A DNA stretch of 64,000 nucleotides, from assembly GCA_036936605.1 (NCBI GenBank), contig JAUPFV010000004.1, positions 184,158,807-184,222,806 of the forward strand, written 5' to 3'. The notes under the pieces are model-generated. The model worked only from the letters and a program-made list of their open reading frames with translations. It was not told the origin of the DNA and ran no database searches. Source of the DNA: Limnanthes douglasii subsp. nivea. Taxonomy: Eukaryota; Streptophyta; Magnoliopsida; Brassicales; Limnanthaceae. Every line of letters begins with the position of its first letter. Within the stretch, counting starts at the first letter, position 1. The position numbers were made by a program, and so were the translations under genes. Below, piece by piece: positions 57,100 through 64,000 of the stretch.

Positions 57100-58850
57100 G
57101 AGGAATGAAAACGATCATTTGCTAAAATTTGATCTACAAGGAGGTGAGGGTAAGAAAGATGATTCAGTGCCAGTTCGATAGACTCAGTTAGATATTGAAA
57201 TGCGAATGAACCAGTTAGTGGATAAAATCACAAATCTAAATGAAAAATATGATCAAAGAGAGCAAGATATTATTTTAGCTAAGCTAAAATCGAAGGTGAG
57301 GTAGATGGATGATAAGAATGATGTTGACAACCAATATGACTGATCTTGTATAGCTCATCAGGGTCGATGTGAGCATTGGAAAACACATTATTAATCTAAT
57401 AAAGAGCGTCATACTTCGGAAAAAGAGAAAAAAAGACAAGCAAAGGAATATTACGACCATTGATGATGAGTTGAACATTTTAGGATCTGAGTATAAGAGG
57501 TATCAAGGGTCTATGAAAGAAGAAAAAGGCCAGCCTCAAAAATCACAAAAAGAATACAAAGCAAGGAAAGACAATATACCTCATTGTTTTAGGGAAGCAG
57601 AATGGTATGAAAGGAATACGTCAAACTAGTACATAAGATAGATGATCAGAACTTGTATACTGTGATGGGAACAAGAAATGATAATCAATATGTGCAAGGA
57701 GTTGATTGGAGAAACTCTCCATTGACGACTAAGATAAGATCCATCACTCTTCCGAAGCGGTTCGATATCTCTAAGGTCAAAACGTTTGATGAGATGTAAG
57801 ATCATGATGACCACATCAAGCAGTTTCAGAAGTACATGATGAATTTCGAAGACGATGATAGGTTGGTATTCAGAGCTTTCTCCCAAACATTTAAGTGTAA
57901 AACTTTGAAATGGTACAACAAAATTTTGAATGGATCCATTTCCAATTTCAGAGATTTTTATACAGTTTTGCGACGATAATTTATAAGAATTCAAGAGATG
58001 CGGGAAAATAGAGACACAATAATACAAATCAAGCAAGGTGTGGGAGAAAATGGAGACACTAAACATTTTGTGTTAATAAAAGCGGGCTTAGATAATTGTG
58101 AAGAGTTGGTAGTTATGGCTGCATTTTGACAAGGTTTGTTACTAGAAGATTTAGCAAATGAAACAAAAAACGAATATCTTTGACTTTTGGAACGTTGATG
58201 GCTCAAGTCGAGGATCAAATTAAAGTTGAAGAGTCGACTAGAGTTTGAAGATTGGTTAGACCCATTCAAAAGAGTTCAAGGCAAGTGTAAAATAGTCAGG
58301 GACACTCTTCGAACTCAACCTAACCATTGCGATCAGGGAACAACAATAATTTTCCTCCTCGAACTGGAGGGTACCCAACTGAAACTACATGGTATCAATT
58401 TCAATGACCAAGGCCAAATCAGTTGATAAGGCAAGAGTACTATGCTGATTTAACTGAAAACCTTGCTGCAATTTATGAAAAAGAAAAAAGATATGTGAGT
58501 TTTATAAAGCTTGCTCCCAATAAATAGACCAAGGGAAGAGTGTAATAACAGGTTCTGTAAATATCATAATGATATATGACATGATACTGCAGACTGTATA
58601 GCTTTGAAGAATGAGGTGCAGACTTTAACCGAAACTTATAAGTTGTTAGCCTATGTTAAAGGGAAGAGTAGTGGATCAAAGGCTCCTATTGCATCGACTT
58701 CACAGGAAACAAATCCAAATTCACAAGAATAAAATTTAATGATTCTTGATTCTAAAATTGATGATTTTGATGTTGCGCTGGAATATTTGGATGCAGATCT
58801 GGATCGATTGATTTTGATGGCAATGGATGAGCTAGTGAAATAAGGCCGAG
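57100..58850 (+). pseudogene. Tat-type gag remnant (uninterrupted reference copy)
   Basis: 57210-57300: QLDIEMRMNQLVDKITNLNE-like coiled coil. 57369-57629: basic and charged linker. 57660-57860: DNQYVQGVDWRNSPLTTKIR, HDDHIKQFQKYMMNFEDDDR. 58540-58620: zinc-knuckle-like CKYHNDI then HDTADCIALKNEV. 58735-58840: NLMILDSKIDDFDVALEYLD. Multiple stops and shifts. It matches 17915-16754 followed by 10265-9700. Confidence 0.8.
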
Positions 58851-58879
58851 TTCAAAGTTTGTGAGAATACTTTGATTCC

Positions 58880-59370
58880 TTAGAAATCTTTGAAGAATAC
58901 ACTATGAATGTCAACACTGACAGCTCTAGAAAGGGGCATGTAGTGAGTTTAGTTACTCAAATAGAAAGAGGGATGTCCATTCATTTGTATGGTAAGAAAG
59001 GTGTTCCTTTTATTCTTTTCGATGAGGATGATTTGAGAGGCATTGCAGGTCCTCATGAAGAAGCAGTAGTTATTGAAGTGGAAGTAGTTGGTATTGAAAT
59101 TTGACGCGTTCTGATAGATACATGAAGCCCTGTCAATGTCCTTTTTAAGTCAACATATGATAAGATGCATAACCCTGCTCGAATTTCTCAATCGGACCGT
59201 ACTATAATTGGATTCACAAGTGTGACAGCCCAAGTGATTGGATAATTTGAGGGAGAGGTGTTTGGGAAATGGACTTTTTAGAAATAAGATTCAAGTTTTA
59301 TTAATGGTGCTGGATTTCCGACCAACTATAATGCAATTTTTAGGAGATCTTGGATTCTAAGGATGTATGC
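58880..59370 (+). pseudogene. Protease region remnant
   Basis: 58904-59104: QIERGMSIHLYGKKGVPFIL, then VVIEVEVVGIEI. After a TGA: RVLIDT with the expected catalytic box (DTG/DSG) broken by a stop, then YDKMHNPARISQSDRTIIGF, ending with NYNAIFRRSW near 59345. Equivalent to 9500-9180. Confidence 0.75.
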
Positions 59371-60100
59371 AGTTGTATCTACAGTCCACCAAAGTTTGAA
59401 AAATATCATTCGAGATCTGTTGGGGTTTTCTGAAGTGATCAGAAGGTAGGCAAATAATGTTATGCCACGACTCTTCGAATTCGAGGTTCGAGTAGTGGAG
59501 ATAAAACGACTGAATGGCAATCAAGGGGTTTACCTCGGAGGCAGAAGAGGGGGTTGATGATCCGAGGGAAGCCCCAAAATTGTTAACAGTAAGTTTAAAC
59601 ATAAAATAGTATACTTTCCTAGATGGGAAGGTACTTCGAATAGGAACTTTACTTACCCCAACTTTACGTCAGTAGTTATTACATTTGTTTTTTAGTAATT
59701 TGGATGTTTTCGCTTGGAAAACAGAAGATGTGATAGGGGTCCCAATCGAGGTGATATGTCACAGCTTAGTTATAAACCCGAAGATAAGATGTGTTATTAA
59801 AAAAAGGACCTACTTTCTCTTTTGAAAAATCAGAGGCTATTGTGACTGAGGTAGATCACACGTCAAAGATCAGAGGCTATTGGTATCAATGACATCACCT
59901 CAAACTATCAAAGAAGTACCGATCTTAATAGACAGGTTAGCTCCTCTTAATAGAGTCATTTCCAGGTTTCCTAACAAATTTTTTCCTTTTTTGAACTATT
60001 ACGAAGGCCAAAGGAGTTTGAATGGACCTCAGAATGTGAAGCAACATTTTCAACATTAAGGAAATATTGTCATCGCCATAGATATTTTACAAGCCTTGAA
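59371..60100 (+). pseudogene. Residual RT region, mostly deleted
   Basis: 59400-59700 carries the linker before RT in broken frames; 59680-60050 has fragments of the RT start (NLDVFAWK-like near 59698) and then jumps toward the RNase H lead-in near 60000. No palm motif or YxDD box remains. Confidence 0.55.
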
Positions 60101-60483
60101 TTGGACAGCAACTCTTTTTATACATTGCAGTGTCGGATTTTGCCGTAAGTGAGTTGATAAGTGAAGATTTAGGAATTTCGAAGTCATTCTATTATGTGAG
60201 TAAAAATTTGTTGGGAGCAGAAAAACGATATTTGAAGCTTGAAAAGTTGGCCCTAGATTTAGTGTAGGTGCTAGGAAGATGCGCCCCTATTTTCAAGCCC
60301 ACACTGTCACAGTTCGAACTTCATTCCCACTGAAAAATATTTTACAACGCCCCAATATTTCTGGGAGGATGACCAAATGGTCAGTGGAGTTGGGAGATTT
60401 TGATATCATTTTTGGTCCTCAAACGGCTATTAAATCCCAAGCCTTAGCTAATTTTCTTGTTGAGTTCCATTCAAGGAGATCAT
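60101..60483 (+). pseudogene. Gypsy RNase H remnant
   Basis: 60279-60483: MRPYFQAHTVTVRTSFPLKN, ILQRPNISGRMTKWSVELGD and FDIIFGPQTAIKSQALANFL. Close match to 7500-7720. Stops at 60150 and 60266 upstream. Confidence 0.82.
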
Positions 60484-60850
60484 TGTGAGGATAATTTGTG
60501 ACTGAGGGTATTTTAGGGAGTTTGAGAATTGAATCTTAATTAATTTGGGTAGAGATTAGTGATATAAAGGAGGTGTGTGCTTGTATATAATGTTTTAGGA
60601 AAAGTCCAACCTCTTAAATAAAGTTGGTTGGGTATTTATACTAATTCTGTGACCCATGGGCCTTACGGGTGGACCCTTAATCCGTTTTAATATTTGCAAG
60701 CGACTGAGTCATGTATTGATTGGTCGGATTGTTCTTAATTTATGTAGTTCAAGATATTCCCGAACTGCACTTATTCGTGAAAAAAGCTTGCATCGGATCT
60801 AAAGTTCTAAAGAAAGAAGAACCTTGACCGGATCCGAAGGGGTTGCTTTT
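60484..60850 (-). repeat. 3' LTR of minus-strand Tat element
   Basis: The TGTGAGGATAATTTGTG edge on + is the CA end of a minus-strand LTR, directly after the truncated RNase H. The TATA box is 60634-60641 (TATAAATA on minus). Similarity to 37943-38303 around cccatgggtc. The inner boundary near 60850 is approximate; no clear purine tract. Confidence 0.6.
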
Positions 60851-61144
60851 CGTAATTGAGAAACAAACGGTTAGAAAAATGGAATTTAACACGTGTCATG
60901 TTTTGTTTGAACCTCTCAACCGGTTTTTATTCTTAGGAGTTGTACATATTTCCAAAAAGCAATTAGGGTAGAGTTAATATCCCCTAATCATTGTTTGAAC
61001 CGCCTCATCTTCCCCCAAAAGAAACACTCAAGTAGTTTTAACTCTATTTAAACTTATTTTACTGTTTAGTTTCTCATAACCAGAAATTTGTTCTAGAGAT
61101 AGAAAGCTTGATTTTTTTATTTTTCTGAGTCTTTAAGAAGTTAT

Positions 61145-61273
61145 ATGTTCATTTCTAAAATAGCTTTAATTAAATTAGGTTGGTTGAACCTGTCAGATTT
61201 AGAGAGAGCAAGAAAAGAGGGAAGACAGAAGCAAGGATCACAGTCTTGGTCATCTCAAAGATACTTTATTTGA
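61145..61273 (+). pseudogene. Antisense gene reduced to its first 42 codons
   Basis: ATG at 61145 opens MFISKIALIKLGWLNLSDLE then RARKEGRQKQ, ending TGA. It aligns with the start of the antisense gene at 37523 (MFTARNALVKDGWLNISELE). Nothing of the 3.6-kb remainder is present; the post-pol block of the element starts about 100 bp later. The start also suggests that the fifth codon (Met) of the 37523 frame is the ancestral start. Confidence 0.7.
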
Positions 61274-61507
61274 GAGATGGGGTGTTTAATAAGTATTTAA
61301 TCCATTTAATCCCCTCATATTAGTCGCAATAGTTTTGAAGAAGGCTTAATGTATCATTGATTCAAAAAACCGTACACCTCATTAAAACCTCTCTGGGCCA
61401 CCATTGTAGGAAATAGTATGCCCCTCTTAATATTTACACTAAGATATGAGAAGATAAATATTTTAAAGAGAGTTTTATTCTAAATATAACCTGATATATT
61501 GAATGTT

Positions 61508-62751
61508 CTATGGATGCTTCAAAACTTTGCGCTCTTTGTCTTGAAGTCTATATGTCCCAGGTTTGATTCTTTCACATATCACATACGGACCTTCCCTGTT
61601 CAGAGCTAGCTTTCCAAACTGTTTTTCCTTAATATGCAAAAAGACATCTCTTAAGACTTTGTCTCCTAACTGAAAATCTCTTCTTTTAACCTTGGATGGA
61701 AATCTGATTCTCATCAAACCCTGATAGTGTGTTGTTCTTGAATATTCCTTGACCCTTTTCTCTTCAATCAATTCCAACTGATTCCTAACTGCCATATCAT
61801 TTTCATGTTCATAATAGTTTTGGATTATGAAAGATGGTAGAGTAGCTTCTATGGGTGTGATTGCATCCATCCCATAAACGAGGGCAAAAGGGGATTCTTA
61901 TGTAGCAGGCCCTAGAGTATTTTTTTACGCCCATAATACCTCTTGTAGATAACTTGGCCATTTTCCTGCAGCACCTTCCAAATTCTTTTTTAATCCTGAT
62001 AAGATTATTCGATTAGCAACTTCAACTTGCCCATTAGCCTGAGGGTGGAAAGGAGAAGAAAAAGAGTGTTGGATTCCTTTGGAATTGTAAAATATCTTCA
62101 TGACTTTATTATCAAATTGTGGCCCATTGTCTGTAATGATTTTCCGGGGATTCCAAATCTGCAACATATATTGGATAGAATAAATTTTATAACCGCCTTA
62201 GAAGTGGTTCCAACTAAGGGTGCTGCCTCTATCCACTTAGAAAAATAGTCAATTGCCACTATTATCGTTCGATATCCTCCTGATGGCATGGGAAAAGGTC
62301 GAACCAAATCCAAATCCCATCTATCAAAAGGTATGGGTTGAGATATAGTCTCTATAGGAACCACTAGAACATGGATTTTATTCTCATACCTCTGACAAGG
62401 ATCAAGCCTTTTAACTATCTCTTTCGCATCTGCCATTATTGGTGGCCAGTAGTATCCTGCTAACAAGACTATTCTGGTCAAGGCCTTATAGCCACAATGT
62501 GCAGAGCCTTCTCCATCGTGTAGTTCGAAAAGAACGTTTTGGGATTCTTCAAATTCTAAGCAACGCATGAGGGGTCTGCTGAAAGACTTCTTATAAAGAA
62601 CTTCCCTTAATGCTAGGAAACTGCGAGCCTTATACTTAATCTTCTTAGCCAAGTTTTTATCCGGAGGCAAAACTGTATCAGAAATAATCTGAAAAATGTC
62701 ATACCTCCAGTCTTTGGGTTGAACAACATATATGCTCATATTTATTTCCAT
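61508..62751 (-). pseudogene. Tat-type integrase
   Basis: 62751-62098: zinc module with LHDGEGSAHCGYKALTRIVL and DPCQRY (first Cys of the pair is Leu: RLDPC), then core DLDLVRPFPMPSGGYRTIIV, AIDYFSKWIEAAP. 62167-61925: KIITDNGPQFDNK and GQVEVANR (D and E present). 61870-61508: C-terminal domain (MDAITPIEATLPSFI, KRRDFQLGDKVLRDVFLH). A one-base shift near 62140 and a stop at 61925 break the frame. Confidence 0.88.
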
Positions 62752-63280
62752 CCCCTTTACCCTTCTCTTGGTTTGAATCTATCGAGGGGAATTCTTGCAT
62801 CAAGATCCACGGGTAAGCTCCAGAATAGGCTATGGTCGCTAAGGAGTCAGCCACAATATTCTCCGATCTAGGGACATGTTCGTATTGGATAGCCTTAAAG
62901 CTTGCAACAACTTCCCTTAGTATCAGCAAATATTTTACTAATTGCTCATTTTTTGCTTCAGATTGTCCCTGAGCATGATGAATTAGTAGTTGGGAATCAC
63001 TCAACAATTAGACTCTCTTTGCCCCACATATAATGGCTAATCTTATACACGCTATGACTACTTTATATTCTGACTCATTATTGGAGGCTCTGAAACCAAA
63101 ACATATAGCTTGAACATAGTATCACCGTAAGGAGAAGTTAAACAAATTTCGGCCTCACATCCCATGATACCAGGCCCGCTGTCTATTCGGACTATCCATT
63201 CTCTTTTAGATTGGTTTGCTTGCCTTTGCTCAAAGGGCCTTTCAGTATAGAACTCTACTAAGAAATGAGCCACAACTTGA
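62752..63280 (-). pseudogene. Second RNase H (Tat lineage)
   Basis: 63273-63058 carries EWIVRIDSGPGIMGCEAEIC; the expected AEYEA box follows in another frame. 63007-62752: SDSQLLIHHAQGQSEAKNEQ, LVKYLLILREVVASFKAIQY and ENIVADSLATIAYSG. A stop near 63010 and the frame change are disabling. Confidence 0.82.
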
Positions 63281-63668
63281 GCCTTGACTACAGTTTGGGG
63301 TGCAAAATTAATGTCATAATCACCCGGTTCGATTGACCATTTGGAAAAGATTTTCGGTCAACAATCGAATGTGACTGGAAGTACGGTGTCATTTTTCTAA
63401 TTGCGATTGCCAATGCCAAGGCTGACTTTTCTATCTTCAGATACCTCTTTTCTACTTCCAATAAACTTTTTCTTATATAATATACCGGACGGGGGTAACT
63501 ATCCACTTCTTTTACTAATACATCACTTACTGTATATTCCAACACAACTAAGTATATATAAAATCCCCCCCTGAATAGGTTTGAACAACGTCTTAGGCGA
63601 AGATAAATGCTTCTTGATTTCCAGGAAAGCATGTTCATATCGTGGAGACCAGTTAAAGTCTTTGGCAT
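63281..63668 (-). pseudogene. Gypsy RNase H remnant
   Basis: YTVSDVLVKEVDSYPRPVYY, KSLLEVEKRYLKIEKSALAL, IAIRKMTPYFQSHSIV, then after a shift WSIEPGDYDINFAPQ. The usual catalytic Asp region (FxxYLxVSxxAVS) is damaged at the start. Confidence 0.82.
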
Positions 63669-64000
63669 TTCTTAATACTTGGAAAATTGAGAACACTTGT
63701 CAGATGATCTTGAAATGAACCTATTCAACGCAGCGAAACATATGTTTAGTCTTTGAACCTCTTTAGTGCTTCGAGGAGGATCCATAGCCAACAAAGCATT
63801 TAGTTGATCAAGATGAGGCTGAATCCCTGACATAACCCAAAAACATTCCAGATCGGACCCCAAAAACACACTTCTCCGGGTTCAATTTTAAATTGATGGT
63901 TTCTAAGTTTGGAAAAAGTTTATTGAAGGACAGATACGTGTGCATCTTCCTCTAGGCTCTTCACCATCATGCTATCTATATATACTTTCATATTCCTTCA
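63669..64000 (-). pseudogene. Reverse transcriptase C-terminal part, edge of window
   Basis: The catalytic box reads YIDSMMVKS (63962-63990) where YIDDM is expected, so the second catalytic Asp is lost. It continues EEDAHVSVLQ, a stop, then in shifted frames NLKLNPEKCVFG-like and MVSGIQPHLDQLNALLAMDP, the RT thumb and connection. The rest lies beyond the window. Confidence 0.8.

Larger units (their letters stand above)
56757..60483 (+). mobile_element. Tat-type gypsy element (same family as 6550-18007)
   Basis: Possible short LTR from about 56757 (TATA-like tgtatataaagg at 56831) to 56965, primer-site-like TTGGCGATCACAGTGGGA at 56980, gag 57100-58850, protease 58900-59370, mostly deleted RT 59400-60100, RNase H to 60483. 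The element is then cut by the LTR of the minus-strand element starting at 60484. Gag is uninterrupted across the position where the CRM-like element sits in the other copy. Confidence 0.8.
60484..64000 (-). mobile_element. Tat-type gypsy element, minus strand, cut by window edge
   Basis: 3' LTR at 60484 to about 60850, start of the antisense gene at 61145-61273 (+ strand), pol end at 61508 and then integrase, second RNase H, RNase H and RT running off the right edge. Related to 32325-38303, with which it shares the post-pol block, the LTR promoter region and the antisense gene start. Confidence 0.82.

Noticed and set aside
57369..57629. A separate Lys-rich protein gene
   Set aside because: It lies between gag segments of the Tat element and matches the equivalent linker at 17400-17560 of the other copy, so it is part of gag.

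Overview
The window is plant nuclear DNA, almost certainly from a dicot. It is AT-rich and intron-bearing and holds layer upon layer of plant transposable elements. I see no intact host gene, tRNA gene, rRNA gene, CRISPR array or bacterial operon. Nearly all recognisable coding sequence belongs to Ty3/gypsy retrotransposons (Tat-type with a second RNase H, and one CRM-like chromovirus), one Ty1/copia element, two Mutator-like (MULE) transposases, a gene-capturing MULE, a small hAT element and tRNA-related SINE-like repeats. Almost every reading frame is broken by stops or shifts, so this reads as gene-poor, possibly pericentromeric, sequence.

Layout. 1-672: partial LTR of the CRM-like family. 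673-1808: AT-rich, perhaps a decayed hAT derivative. 1809-6055: decayed Tat-type gypsy element (+). 6056-6475: stray protease piece (+). 6550-18000: second Tat-type element (-), split by a complete CRM-like element (10266-16748, LTRs 870/871 bp, target duplication GTTTG). 18000-27250: AT-rich DNA with a deletion derivative of a gypsy element (19220-20660), short tandem repeats and four SINE-like copies. 27253-28018: hAT-type non-autonomous element with a perfect 8-bp duplication. 30438-32290: non-autonomous MULE with roughly 400-bp inverted repeats, a perfect 9-bp duplication and a captured syntaxin (SYP7-type) exon piece. 32325-38303: 3' half of a Tat element (+) carrying a long antisense extra gene. 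38315-39222: two tandem-repeat arrays. 39333-52320: copia element split by an approximately 8-kb MULE (41621-49573).

The MULE at 41621-49573 is the most interesting object. On the + strand it codes for a FAR1-like DNA-binding region, a MULE transposase and an OTU (ovarian tumour) cysteine-protease domain. On the opposite strand it carries a plant mobile domain (PMD) gene. Clusters of GCACCAT(N)GGTGC-like palindromes lie at both ends and between the two genes. A second MULE transposase relic (53930-56145) is flanked and interrupted by about 35 copies of a degenerate GAGAGTTCTTTGTAT motif. 56757-60483 is a second copy of the 6550-18000 family (+) and gives an empty-site reference for the CRM insertion. 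60484-64000 is a Tat element (-) related to that at 32325-38303, in which the antisense gene has shrunk to its first 42 codons.

The insertion order can be read directly: Tat element, then CRM-like element inside its gag; copia element, then MULE inside it; target DNA, then syntaxin-capturing MULE.
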